Assembly: GCA_964035775.1 (NCBI GenBank) | Contig: OZ038314.1 | Span: 3,539,371-3,603,370 of the forward strand | Reading direction: 5' to 3' | Length of the DNA: 64,000 nt | DNA from: Osedax frankpressi | Taxonomy: Eukaryota; Annelida; Polychaeta; Sabellida; Siboglinidae | Shown: one piece after another, positions 1-11,870 of the stretch | Numbering within the stretch: the first letter of the stretch is position 1 | How the letters are laid out: each line of letters opens with the position of its first letter | The notes under the pieces: generated by a model | Databases searched by the model: none | Told to the model about the DNA's origin: nothing | Seen by the model: only the letters and a program-made list of their open reading frames with translations | Translations under genes and position numbers: made by a program

Positions 1-1522
1 AGTTATTTAAGTTATAGTTATTAAATTATAATTATTTAAGTTATAGTTATTTAATTTATAGTTTTTTCATTTATGGTTATTATATTATAGTTATATAAAT
101 TATAGTTATTTAAGTTATAGTTATTTAAGTTATAGTTATTTAAGTTATAGTTATTTAATGTATAGTTATTTAAGTTATAGTTATTTAAGTTATAGTTATT
201 TAAGTTATAGTTATTTAAGTTATAGTTATTTAAGTTATAGTTATTTAAGTTATAGTTATTTAACTTATAGTTATATAATTAATAGTTATTTAAGTTATAG
301 TTATTTAAGTTATAGTTATTTAAGTTATAGTTATTTAAGTTATAGTTATTTAATTAATAGTTATTTAAGTTATAGTTATTTAAGTTATAGTTATTTAAGT
401 TATACTTATTTAAGTTATAGTTATTTAAGTTATAGTTATTTAATTTATAGTTATTTAATTTATAGTTATTTAAGTTATAGTTATTTAAGTTATAGTTATT
501 TAAGTTATAGTTATTTAAGTTATAGTTATTTAATTAATAGTAATTTAAGTTATAGTAATTTAAGTTTAGTTATTTAATTTATAGTTATTTAAGTTATAGT
601 TAATTAAGTTATCATTAGTTAAGTTATAGTTATTTAAGTTATAGTTATTAAATTATAGTTATTTAAGTTATAGTTATTTAATTTATAGTTTTTTCATTTA
701 TGGTTATTTAAGTTATAGTTATTTAAGTTATAGTTATTTAAGTTATAGTTATTTAATTAATAGTTATTTAAGTTATAGTTATTTAAGTTATAGTTATTTA
801 AGTTATAGTTATTTAATTTATAGTTATTTAAGTTATAGTTATTTAAGTTATAGTTATTTAAGTTATAGTTATTTAAGTTATAGTTAATTAAGTTATCGTT
901 AGTTAAGTTATAGTTATTTAAGTTATAGTTATTAAATTATAGTTATTTAAGTTATAGTTATTTAATTTATAGTTTTTTCATTTATGGTTATTATATTATA
1001 GTTATATAAATTATAGATATTTAAGTTATAGTTATTTAAGTTATATTTATTTAAGTTATAGTTATTTAAGTTATAGTTATTTAATTTATAATTATTTAAG
1101 TTATAGTTATTTAAGTTATAGATATTTAATTTATAGTTATTTAATTTATAGTTATTTAAGTTATAGTTATTTAAGTTATAGTTATTTAAGTTATAGTTAT
1201 TTAATTAATAGTTATTTAAGTTATAGTTATTTAAGTTATAGTTATTTAAGTTATAGTTATTTAAGTTATAGTTATTTAAGTTATAGTTATTTAATTTATA
1301 GTTATTTAATTTATAGTTATTTAAGTTATAGTTATTTAAGTTATAGTTATTTAAGTTATAGTTATTTAATTAATAGTAATTTAAGTTATAGTAATTTAAG
1401 TTTAGTTATTTAATTTATAGTTATTTAAGTTATAGTTAATTAAGTTATCGTTAGTTAAGTTATAGTTATTTAAGTTATAGTTATTAAATTATAGTTATTT
1501 AAGTTATAGTTATTTAATTTAT
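1..1522 (+). repeat. Left block of higher-order units
   Basis: T6 landmark units start at 60, 687 and 971, so spacing is irregular (627, 284, then 552 bp to the next at 1523). Between them are canonical monomers broken by AATTAAT units and by paired AATTTAT units. Near 1015 and 1045 lie the variants AGATATTTAAGTTAT and a unit beginning ATTTATTT, a signature that recurs near 29226, 32866, 56418 and 57091. Private substitutions create C at 264 and 405. The stretch 158-577 is an ATG-initiated open frame of satellite only. Confidence 0.85.
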
Positions 1523-1537
1523 AGTTTTTTCATTTAT
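1375..1537 (+). repeat. 163-bp landmark cassette (type example)
   Basis: Eleven variant monomers in fixed order: AGTAATTTAAGTTAT, the 14-mer AGTAATTTAAGTTT, an AATTTAT unit, a canonical unit, AGTTAATTAAGTTAT, CGTTAGTTAAGTTAT, a canonical unit, the 14-mer AGTTATTAAATTAT, a canonical unit, an AATTTAT unit and the T6 unit AGTTTTTTCATTTAT. Lengths sum to 163 bp. This cassette, with small changes, precedes most T6 landmarks; it is usually introduced by an AATTAAT unit. The CGTTAGTT unit supplies almost every CpG in the window. Confidence 0.92.
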
Positions 1538-2596
1538 GGTTATTATATTATAGTTATATAAATTATAGTTATTTAAGTTATAGTTATTTAAGTTATAGTT
1601 ATTTAAGTTATAGTTATTTAAGTTATAGTTATTTAAGTTATAGTTATTTAAGTTATAGTTATTTAAGTTATAGTTATTTAAGTTATAGTTATTTAAGTTA
1701 TAGTTATTTAAGTTATAGTTATATAATTAATAGTTATTTAAGTTATAGTTATTTAAGTTATAGTTATTTAAGTTATAATTATTTAAGTTATAGTTATTTA
1801 AGTTATAGTTATTTAATTAATAGTTATTTAAGTTATAGTTATTTAAGTTATAGTTATTTAAGTTATAGTTATTTAAGTTATAGTTATTTAAGTTATAGTT
1901 ATTTAATTTATAGTTATTTAATTTATAGTTATTTAAGTTATAGTTATTTAAGTTATAGTTATTTAAGTTATAGTTATTTAAGTTATAGTTATTTAATTAA
2001 TAGTAATTTAAGTTATAGTAATTTAAGTTTAGTTATTTAATTTATAGTTATTTAAGTTATAGTTAATTAAGTTATCATTAGTTAAGTTATAGTTATTTAA
2101 GTTATAGTTATTAAATTATAGTTATTTAAGTTATAGTTATTTAATTTATAGTAATTTAAGTTATAGTAATTTAAGTTTAGTTATTTAATTTATAGTTATT
2201 TAAGTTATAGTTAATTAAGTTATCGTTAGTTAAGTTATAGTTATTTAAGTTATAGTTATTAAATTATAGTTATTTAAGTTATAGTTATTTAATTTATAGT
2301 TTTTTCATTTATGGTTATTTAAGTTATAGTTATTTAAGTTATAGTTATTTAAGTTATAGTTATTTAAGTTATAGTTATTTAAGTTATAGTTATTTAAGTT
2401 ATAGTTATTTAATTTATAGTTATTTAATTTATAGTTATTTAAGTTATAGTTATTTAAGTTATAGTTATTTAAGTTATAGTTATTTAAGTTATAGTTATTT
2501 AATTAATAGTAATTTAAGTTATAGTAATTTAAGTTTAGTTATTTAATTTATAGTTATTTAAGTTATAGTTATTTAAGTTATAGTTATTTAAGTTAT

Positions 2597-2743
2597 AGTT
2601 ATTATATAATATTTATTTAAGTTATAGTTATTTAAGATATATTTATTTAATTTATAGTTATTATATTATAATTATTTAAGTTTTAGTTATTTAAGTTATA
2701 GTTATTATATTATAGCTATTTAAGTGATATTTATTTAAGTTAT
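2597..2743 (+). repeat. 147-bp variant-rich element, copy 1
   Basis: Ten consecutive variant monomers, among them a 14-mer containing TTATATAAT, one ending AAGATAT, several beginning ATTTATTT, one ending AAGTTTT, and AGCTATTTAAGTGAT. Length is 147 bp. A constant 90 bp separates its end from the following AATTTAT run. It derives from the 15-bp monomer by substitution and single-base loss; no foreign sequence is present. Confidence 0.9.
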
Positions 2744-2832
2744 AGTTATTTAATTAATAGTTATTTAATTTATAGTTATTTAAGTTATAGTTATTTAAGT
2801 TATAGTTATTAAATTATATTTATTTAAGTTAT

Positions 2833-2982
2833 AGTTATTTAATTTATAGTTATTTAATTTATAGTTATTTAATTTATAGTTATTTAATTTATAGTTATTT
2901 AATTTATAGTTATTTAATTTATAGTTATTTAATTTATAGTTATTTAATTTATAGTTATTTAATTTATAGTTATTTAATTTAT
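2833..2982 (+). repeat. AATTTAT homogeneous run, 10 units
   Basis: Ten consecutive AGTTATTTAATTTAT units, 150 bp, followed by the 9-bp truncated unit AGTTATTAT at 2983. Confidence 0.93.
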
Positions 2983-3141
2983 AGTTATTATAGTTATTTA
3001 AATTATAGTTATTTAAGTTATAGTTATTTAAGTTATAGTTATTTAAGTTATAGTTATTTAAGTTATAGTTATTTAAGTTATAGTTATTTAAGTTATAGTT
3101 ATTTAAGTTATAGTTATTTAAGTTATAGTTATTTAAGTTAT

Positions 3142-3261
3142 AATTATTTAAATTATAGTTATATAAGTTATAGTTAATTAAGTTATCGTTATTTAAGTTA
3201 TAGTTATTTAAGTTATAGTTATTTAAATTTTAGTTATATAAGTTATAGTTATTGAATTTAT
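3142..3261 (+). repeat. 120-bp element, copy 1
   Basis: Eight monomers in fixed order: AATTATTTAAATTAT, AGTTATATAAGTTAT, AGTTAATTAAGTTAT, CGTTATTTAAGTTAT, a canonical unit, AGTTATTTAAATTTT, AGTTATATAAGTTAT and AGTTATTGAATTTAT. The last unit has a TTGAA found nowhere else in the array. Confidence 0.92.
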
Positions 3262-5368
3262 AGTTATTTAATTTATAGTTATTTAAGTTATAGTTATTTA
3301 AGTTATAGTTATTTAAGTTATAGTTATTTAAGTTATAGTTATTTAAGTTATAGTTATTTAATTTATAGTTATTTAAGTTATAGTTATTTAAGTTATAGTT
3401 ATTTAAGTTATAGTTATTTAAGTTATAGTTATTTAAGTTATAGTTATTTAAGTTATAGTTATTTAATTAATAGTTATTTAAGTTATAGTTATTTAAGTTA
3501 TAGTTATTTAAGTTATAGTTATTTAAGTTATAGTTATTTAAGTTATAGTTATTTAATTTATAGTTATTTAATTTATAGTTATTTAAGTTATAGTTATTTA
3601 AGTTATAGTTATTTAAGTTATAGTTATTTAAGTTATAGTTATTTAATTAATAGTAATTTAAGTTATAGTAATTTAAGTTTAGTTATTTAATTTATAGTTA
3701 TTTAAGTTATAGTTAATTAAGTTATCGTTAGTTAAGTTATAGTTATTTAAGTTATAGTTATTAAATTATAGTTATTTAAGTTATAGTTATTTAATTTATA
3801 GTTTTTTCATTTATGGTTATTTAAGTTATAGTTATTTAAGTTATAGTTATTTAAGTTATAGTTATTTAAGTTATAGTTATTTAAGTTATAGTTATTTAAG
3901 TTATAGTTATTTAAGTTATAGTTATTTAATTAATAGTTATTTAAGTTATAGTTATTTAAGTTATAGTTATTTAAGTTATAGTTATTTAATTTATAGTTAT
4001 TTAAGTTATAGTTATTTAAGTTATAGTTATTTAAGTTATAGTTATTTAAGTTATAGTTATTTAAGTTATAGTTATTTAAGTTATAGTTATTTAAGTTATA
4101 GTTATTTAAGTTATAGTTATTTAAGTTATAGTTATTTAATTAATAGTTATTTAAGTTATAGTTATTTAAGTTATAGTTATTTAAGTTATAGTTATTTAAG
4201 TTATAGTTATTTAAGTTATAGTTATTTAATTAATAGTTATTTAAGTTATAGTTATTTAAGTTATAGTTATTTAAGTTATAGTTATTTAAGTTATAGTTAT
4301 TTAAGTTATAGTTATTTAATTTATAGTTATTTAATTTATAGTTATTTAAGTTATAGTTATTTAAGTTATAGTTATTTAAGCTATAGTTATTTAATTAATA
4401 GTAATTTAAGTTATAGTAATTTAAGTTTAGTTATTTAATTTATAGTTATTTAAGTTATAGTTATTAAATTATAGTTATTTAAGTTATAGTTATTTAATTT
4501 ATAGTTTTTTCATTTATGGTTATTTAAGTTATAGTTATTTAAGTTATAATTATTTAAGTTATAGTTATTTAAGTTATAGTTATTTAAGTTATAGTTATTT
4601 AAGTTATAGTTATTTAATTAATAGTTATTTAAGTTATAGTTATTTAAGTTATAGTTATTTAAGTTATAGTTATTTAAGTTATAGTTATTTAATTTATAGT
4701 TATTTAAGTTATAGTTATTTAAGTTATAGTTATTTAAGTTATAGTTATTTAAGTTATAGTTATTTAAGTTATAGTTATTTAAGTTATAGTTATTTAAGTT
4801 ATAGTTATTTAATTAATAGTTATTTAAGTTATAGTTATTTAAGTTATAGTTATTTAAGTTATAGTTATTTAAGTTATAGTTATTTAAGTTATAGTTATTT
4901 AAGTTATAGTTATTTAATTTATAGTTATTTAATTTATAGTTATTTAAGTTATAGTTATTTAAGTTATAGTTATTTAAGTTATAGTTATTTAAGTTATAGT
5001 TATTTAAGTTATAGTTATTTAAGTTATAGTTATTTAATTAATAGTAATTTAAGTTATAGTAATTTAAGTTTAGTTATTTAATTTATAGTTATTTAAGTTA
5101 TAGTTAATTAAGTTATCGTTAGTTAAGTTATAGTTATTTAAGTTATAGTTATTAAATTATAGTTATTTAAGTTATAGTTATTTAATTTATAGTTTTTTTA
5201 TTTATGGTTATTATATTATAGTTATATAAATTATAGTTATTTAAGTTATAGTTATTTAAGTTATAGTTATTTAAGTTATAGTTATTTAAGTTATAGTTAT
5301 TTAAGTTATAGTTATTTAAGTTACAGTTATTTAATTAATAGTTATTAAATTATATTTATTTAAGTTAT

Positions 5369-5548
5369 AGTTATTTAATTTATAGTTATTTAATTTATAG
5401 TTATTTAATTTATAGTTATTTAATTTATAGTTATTTAATTTATAGTTATTTAATTTATAGTTATTTAATTTATAGTTATTTAATTTATAGTTATTTAATT
5501 TATAGTTATTTAATTTATAGTTATTTAATTTATAGTTATTTAATTTAT
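5369..5548 (+). repeat. AATTTAT homogeneous run, 12 units
   Basis: Twelve identical units, 180 bp, preceded by the 14-mer AGTTATTAAATTAT and a unit beginning ATTTATTT, and ended by AGTTATTAT at 5549. Confidence 0.93.
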
Positions 5549-5752
5549 AGTTATTATAGTTATTTAAATTATAGTTATTTAAGTTATAGTTATTTAAGTT
5601 ATAGTTATTTAAGTTATAGTTATTTAAGTTATAGTTATTTAAGTTATAGTTATTTAAGTTATAGTTATTTAAGTTATAGTTATTTAAGTTATAGTTATTT
5701 AAGTTATAGTTATTTAAGTTATAGTTATTTAAGTTATAGTTATTTAAGTTAT

Positions 5753-5872
5753 AATTATTTAAATTATAGTTATATAAGTTATAGTTAATTAAGTTATCGT
5801 TATTTAAGTTATAGTTATTTAAGTTATAGTTATTTAAATTTTAGTTATATAAGTTATAGTTATTGAATTTAT
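5753..5872 (+). repeat. 120-bp element, copy 2
   Basis: Same eight monomers as at 3142. Partner of 7860 in the 2.1-kb tandem duplication. It is followed two units later by a unit beginning ATTTATTT. Confidence 0.92.
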
Positions 5873-7025
5873 AGTTATTTAATTTATATTTATTTAAGTT
5901 ATAGTTATTTAAGTTATAGTTATTTAAGTTATAGTTATTTAAGTTATAGTTATTTAAGTTATAGTTATTTAATTTATAGTTATTTAAGTTATAGTTATTT
6001 AAGTTATAGTTATTTAAGTTATAGTTATTTAAGTTATAGTTATTTAAGTTATAGTTATTTAAGTTATAGTTATTTAATTAATAGTTATTTAAGTTATAGT
6101 TATTTAAGTTATAGTTATTTAAGTTATAGTTATTTAAGTTATAGTTATTTAAGTTATAGTTATTTAAGTAATAGTTATTTAATTTATAGTTATTTAAGTT
6201 ATAGTTATTTAAGTTATAGTTATTTAAGTTATAGTTATTTAAGTTATAGTTATTTAAGTTATAGTTATTTAAGTTATAGTTATTTAATTAATAGTAATTT
6301 AAGTTATAGTAATTTAAGTTTAGTTATTTAATTTATAGTTATTTAAGTTATAGTTAATTAAGTTATCGTTAGCTAAGTTATAGTTATTTAAGTTATAGTT
6401 ATTAAATTATAGTTATTTAAGTTATAGTTATTTAATTTATAGTTTTTTCATTTATGGTTATTTAAGTTATAGTTATTTAAGTTATAGTTATTTAAGTTAT
6501 AGTTATTTAAGTTATAGTTATTTAAGTTATAGTTATTTAAGTTATAGTTATTTAAGTTATAGTTATTTAATTAATAGTTATTTAAGTTATAGTTATTTAA
6601 GTTATAGTTATTTAAGTTATAGTTATTTAAGTTATAGTTATTTAAGTTATAGTTATTTAATTTATAGTTATTTAAGTTATAGTTATTTAAGTTATAGTTA
6701 TTTAAGTTATAGTTATTTAAGTTATAGTTATTTAAGTTATAGTTATTTAAGTTATAGTTATTTAATTAATAGTTATTTAAGTTATAGTTATTTAAGTTAT
6801 AGTTATTTAAGTTATAGTTATTTAAGTTATAGTTATTTAATTAATAGTTATTTAAGTTATAGTTATTTAAGTTATAGTTATTTAAGTTATAGTTATTTAA
6901 GTTATAGTTATTTAAGTTATAGTTATTTAAGTTATAGTTATTTAAGTTATAGTTATTTAAGTTATAGTTATTTAAGTTATAGTTATTTAAGTTATAGTTA
7001 TTTAAGTTATAGTTATTTAAGTTAT

Positions 7026-7145
7026 AATTATTTAAATTATAGTTATATAAGTTATAGTTAATTAAGTTATCGTTATTTAAGTTATAGTTATTTAAGTTAT
7101 AGTTATTTAAATTTTAGTTATATAAGTTATAGTTATTGAATTTAT
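7026..7145 (+). repeat. 120-bp element, copy 3
   Basis: Same eight monomers. Partner of 9133 at 2,107 bp. It is followed two units later by a unit beginning AATTATTT. Confidence 0.92.
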
Positions 7146-7520
7146 AGTTATTTAATTTATAATTATTTAAGTTATAGTTATTTAAGTTATAGTTATTTAA
7201 GTTATAGTTATTTAAGTTATAGTTATTTAAGTTATAGTTATTTAATTTATAGTTATTTAAGTTATAGTTATTTAAGTTATAGTTATTTAAGTTATAGTTA
7301 TTTAAGTTATAGTTATTTAAGTTATAGTTATTTAAGTTATAGTTATTTAATTAATAGTTATTTAAGTTATAGTTATTTAAGTTATAGTTATTTAAGTCAT
7401 AGTTATTTAAGTTATAGTTATTTAAGTTATAGTTATTTAATTTATAGTTATTTAATTTATAGTTATTTAAGTTATAGTTATTTAAGTTATAGTTATTTAA
7501 GTTATAGTTATTTAAGTTAT

Positions 7521-7670
7521 AGTTATTTAATTTATAGTTATTTAATTTATAGTTATTTAATTTATAGTTATTTAATTTATAGTTATTTAATTTATAGTTA
7601 TTTAATTTATAGTTATTTAATTTATAGTTATTTAATTTATAGTTATTTAATTTATAGTTATTTAATTTAT
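7521..7670 (+). repeat. AATTTAT homogeneous run, 10 units
   Basis: Ten identical units, 150 bp, preceded by canonical monomers rather than the usual 14-mer, because it lies on the junction of the 2.1-kb tandem duplication. Ended by AGTTATTAT at 7671. Confidence 0.93.
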
Positions 7671-7859
7671 AGTTATTATAGTTATTTAAATTATAGTTAT
7701 TTAAGTTATAGTTATTTAAGTTATAGTTATTTAAGTTATAGTTATTTAAGTTATAGTTATTTAAGTTATAGTTATTTAAGTTATAGTTATTTAAGTTATA
7801 GTTATTTAAGTTATAGTTATTTAAGTTATAGTTATTTAAGTTATAGTTATTTAAGTTAT

Positions 7860-7979
7860 AATTATTTAAATTATAGTTATATAAGTTATAGTTAATTAAG
7901 TTATCGTTATTTAAGTTATAGTTATTTAAGTTATAGTTATTTAAATTTTAGTTATATAAGTTATAGTTATTGAATTTAT
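7860..7979 (+). repeat. 120-bp element, copy 4
   Basis: Same eight monomers, duplicate of 5753 with the same downstream ATTTATTT variant. Confidence 0.92.
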
Positions 7980-9132
7980 AGTTATTTAATTTATATTTAT
8001 TTAAGTTATAGTTATTTAAGTTATAGTTATTTAAGTTATAGTTATTTAAGTTATAGTTATTTAAGTTATAGTTATTTAATTTATAGTTATTTAAGTTATA
8101 GTTATTTAAGTTATAGTTATTTAAGTTATAGTTATTTAAGTTATAGTTATTTAAGTTATAGTTATTTAAGTTATAGTTATTTAATTAATAGTTATTTAAG
8201 TTATAGTTATTTAAGTTATAGTTATTTAAGTTATAGTTATTTAAGTTATAGTTATTTAAGTTATAGTTATTTAAGTAATAGTTATTTAATTTATAGTTAT
8301 TTAAGTTATAGTTATTTAAGTTATAGTTATTTAAGTTATAGTTATTTAAGTTATAGTTATTTAAGTTATAGTTATTTAAGTTATAGTTATTTAATTAATA
8401 GTAATTTAAGTTATAGTAATTTAAGTTTAGTTATTTAATTTATAGTTATTTAAGTTATAGTTAATTAAGTTATCGTTAGCTAAGTTATAGTTATTTAAGT
8501 TATAGTTATTAAATTATAGTTATTTAAGTTATAGTTATTTAATTTATAGTTTTTTCATTTATGATTATTTAAGTTATAGTTATTTAAGTTATAGTTATTT
8601 AAGTTATAGTTATTTAAGTTATAGTTATTTAAGTTATAGTTATTTAAGTTATAGTTATTTAAGTTATAGTTATTTAATTAATAGTTATTTAAGTTATAGT
8701 TATTTAAGTTATAGTTATTTAAGTTATAGTTATTTAAGTTATAGTTATTTAAGTTATAGTTATTTAATTTATAGTTATTTAAGTTATAGTTATTTAAGTT
8801 ATAGTTATTTAAGTTATAGTTATTTAAGTTATAGTTATTTAAGTTATAGTTATTTAAGTTATAGTTATTTAATTAATAGTTATTTAAGTTATAGTTATTT
8901 AAGTTATAGTTATTTAAGTTATAGTTATTTAAGTTATAGTTATTTAATTAATAGTTATTTAAGTTATAGTTATTTAAGTTATAGTTATTTAAGTTATAGT
9001 TATTTAAGTTATAGTTATTTAAGTTATAGTTATTTAAGTTATAGTTATTTAAGTTATAGTTATTTAAGTTATAGTTATTTAAGTTATAGTTATTTAAGTT
9101 ATAGTTATTTAAGTTATAGTTATTTAAGTTAT

Positions 9133-9252
9133 AATTATTTAAATTATAGTTATATAAGTTATAGTTAATTAAGTTATCGTTATTTAAGTTATAGTTATTT
9201 AAGTTATAGTTATTTAAATTTTAGTTATATAAGTTATAGTTATTGAATTTAT
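9133..9252 (+). repeat. 120-bp element, copy 5
   Basis: Same eight monomers, duplicate of 7026 with the same downstream AATTATTT variant. Confidence 0.92.
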
Positions 9253-9627
9253 AGTTATTTAATTTATAATTATTTAAGTTATAGTTATTTAAGTTATAGT
9301 TATTTAAGTTATAGTTATTTAAGTTATAGTTATTTAAGTTATAGTTATTTAATTTATAGTTATTTAAGTTATAGTTATTTAAGTTATAGTTATTTAAGTT
9401 ATAGTTATTTAAGTTATAGTTATTTAAGTTATAGTTATTTAAGTTATAGTTATTTAATTAATAGTTATTTAAGTTATAGTTATTTAAGTTATAGTTATTT
9501 AAGTCATAGTTATTTAAGTTATAGTTATTTAAGTTATAGTTATTTAATTTATAGTTATTTAATTTATAGTTATTTAAGTTATAGTTATTTAAGTTATAGT
9601 TATTTAAGTTATAGTTATTTAAGTTAT

Positions 9628-11870
9628 AGTTATTTAATTAATAGTAATTTAAATTATAGTAATTTAAGTTTAGTTATTTAATTTATAGTTATTTAAGTTA
9701 TAGTTAATTAAGTTATCGTTAGCTAAGTTATAGTTATTTAAGTTATAGTTATTAAATTATAGTTATTTAAGTTATAGTTATTTAATTTATAGTTTTTTCA
9801 TTTATGGTTATTTAAGTTATAGTTATTTAAGTTATAGTTATTTAAGTTATAGTTATTTAAGTTATAGTTATTTAAGTTATAGTTATTTAAGTTATAGTTA
9901 TTTAATTAATAGTTATTTAAGTTATAGTTATTTAAGTTATAGTTATTTAAGTTATAGTTATTTAAGTTATAGTTATTTAAGTTATAGTTATTTAATTTAT
10001 AGTTATTTAAGTTATAGTTATTTAAGTTATAGTTATTTAAGTTATAGTTATTTAAGTTATAGTTATTTAAGTTATAGTTATTTAAGTTATAGTTATTTAA
10101 TTAATATTTATTTAAGTTATAGTTATTTAAGTTATAGTTATTTAAGTTATAGTTATTTAAGTTATAGTTATTTAAGTTATAGTTATTTAAGTTATAGTTA
10201 TTTAAGTTATAGTTATTTAAGTTATAGTTATTTAATTTATAGTTATTTAATTTATAGTTATTTAAGTTATAGTTATTTAAGTTATAGTTATTTAAGTTAT
10301 AGTTATTTAAGTTATAGTTATTTAATTAATAGTAATTTAAGTTATAGTAATTTAAGTTTAGTTATTTAATTTATAGTTATTTAAGTTATAGTTAATTAAG
10401 TTATCGTTAGTTAAGTTATAGTTATTTAAGTTATAGTTATTTAAGTTATAGTTATTTAAGTTATAGTTATTTAATTAATAGTTATTTAAGTTATAGTTAT
10501 TTAAGTTATAGTTATTTAAGTTATAGTTATTTAAGTTATAGTTATTTAAGTTATAGTTATTTAAGTTATAGTTATTTAATTAATAGTTATTTAAGTTATA
10601 GTTATTTAAGTTATAGTTATTTAAGTTATAGTTATTTAAATTATAGTTATTTAAGTTATAGTTATTTAATTTATAGTTTTTTCATTTATGGTTATTATAT
10701 TATAGTTATATAAATTATAGTTATTTAAATTATAGTTATTTAAGTTATAGTTATTTAAGTTATAGTTATTTAAGTTATAGTTATTTAAGTTATAGTTATT
10801 TAAGTTATAGTTATTTAAGTTATAGTTATTTAATTAATAGTTATTTAAGTTATAGTTATTTAAGTTATAGTTATTTAAGTTATAGTTATTTAAGTTATAG
10901 TTATTTAAGTTATAGTTATTTAATTAATAGTTATTTAAGTTATAGTTATTTAAGTTATAGTTATTAAATTATAGTTATTTAAGTTATAGTTATTTAATTT
11001 ATAGTTTTTTCATTTATGGTTATTTAAGTTATAGTTATTTAAGTTATAGTTATTTAAGTTATAGTTATTTAAGTTATAGTTATTTAAGTTATAGTTATTT
11101 AAGTTATAGTTATTTAAGTTATAGTTATTTAAGTTATAGTTATTTAAGTTATAGTTATTTAAGTTATAGTTATTTAATTAATAGTTATTTAAGTTATAGT
11201 TATTTAAGTTATAGTTATTTAAGTTATAGTTATTTAAGTTATAGTTATTTAAGTTATAGTTATTTAATTTATAGTTATTTAAGTTATAGTTATTTAAGTT
11301 ATAGTTATTTAAGTTATAGTTATTTAAGTTATAGTTATTTAAGTTATAGTTATTTAAGTTATAGTTATTTAAGTTATAGTTATTTAAGTTATAGTTATTT
11401 AATTAATAGTTATTTAAGTTATAGTTATTTAAGTTATAGTTATTTAAGTTATAGTTATTTAAGTTATAGTTATTTAAGTTATAGTTATTTAAGTTATAGT
11501 TATTTAATTAATAGTTATTTAAGTTATAGTTATTTAAGTTATAGTTATTTAAGTTATAGTTATTTAAGTTATAGTTATTTAAGTTATAGTTATTTAAGTT
11601 ATAGTTATTTAATTTATAGTTATTTAATTTATAGTTATTTAAGTTATAGTTATTTAAGTTATAGTTATTTAAGTTATAGTTATTTAAGTTATAGTTATTT
11701 AAGTTATAGTTATTTAATTAATAGTAATTTAAGTTATAGTAATTTAAGTTTAGTTATTTAATTTATAGTTATTTAAGTTATAGTTAATTAAGTTATCGTT
11801 AGTTAAGTTATAGTTATTTAAGTTATAGTTATTAAATTATAGTTATTTAAGTTATAGTTATTTAATTTAT
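9628..11870 (+). repeat. Transition into the 2-kb higher-order array
   Basis: T6 landmarks start at 9791 (short tail), 10675 (long tail) and 11003 (short tail). A unit beginning ATTTATTT directly after an AATTAAT unit near 10105 recurs near 14727, which links this stretch to the period beginning at 14519. The AGCTAAG marker at 9721 connects its left edge to the preceding duplication. Otherwise it is canonical monomer with AATTAAT units every 5-10 monomers. Confidence 0.75.

Larger units (their letters stand above)
1523..5782 (+). repeat. Composite block, copy 1
   Basis: First of three collinear copies of a roughly 4-kb composite block. In order it holds a T6 landmark (1523), a cassette with TCATT (C at 2077), a T6 landmark (2298), the 147-bp element (2597), a run of ten AATTTAT units, the 120-bp element (3142), T6 landmarks at 3800 and 4503, a T7 variant landmark (5191), a private TTACAG (5321), a run of twelve AATTTAT units and the start of a second 120-bp element (5753). 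The same order, including AAGCTATAG (C at 4381), the T7 landmark and TTACAG, is found at 34923-38839. Confidence 0.85.
5369..7520 (+). repeat. 2.1-kb tandem duplication, copy A
   Basis: This copy runs from the twelve-unit AATTTAT run through two 120-bp elements (5753 and 7026) and a T6 landmark (6441). Private markers are AAGTAATAG (G at 6168), AGCTAAG (6371) and AAGTCATAG (C at 7398). Every one of these has a partner exactly 2,107 bp downstream. The left edge falls in an AATTTAT run and the right edge beside the next such run, so exchange between AATTTAT-rich stretches is the likely cause. Confidence 0.88.
7521..9627 (+). repeat. 2.1-kb tandem duplication, copy B
   Basis: Partner of the copy immediately upstream at a constant offset of 2,107 bp: 120-bp elements at 7860 and 9133, T6 landmark at 8548, AAGTAATAG with G at 8275, AGCTAAG at 8478, and AAGTCATAG with C at 9505. 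The opening AATTTAT run has ten units instead of twelve. One private change turns the bases after the T6 unit from ATGG to ATGA near 8563, so the copies are not simply the same reads placed twice. Confidence 0.88.

Noticed and set aside
158-577. ATG-initiated open frame of 139 codons
   Set aside because: Entirely satellite; repeats Tyr-Ser-Tyr-Leu-Ser, ends at the first 14-mer that shifts the frame, and has no codon use, start context or upstream sequence different from the array.
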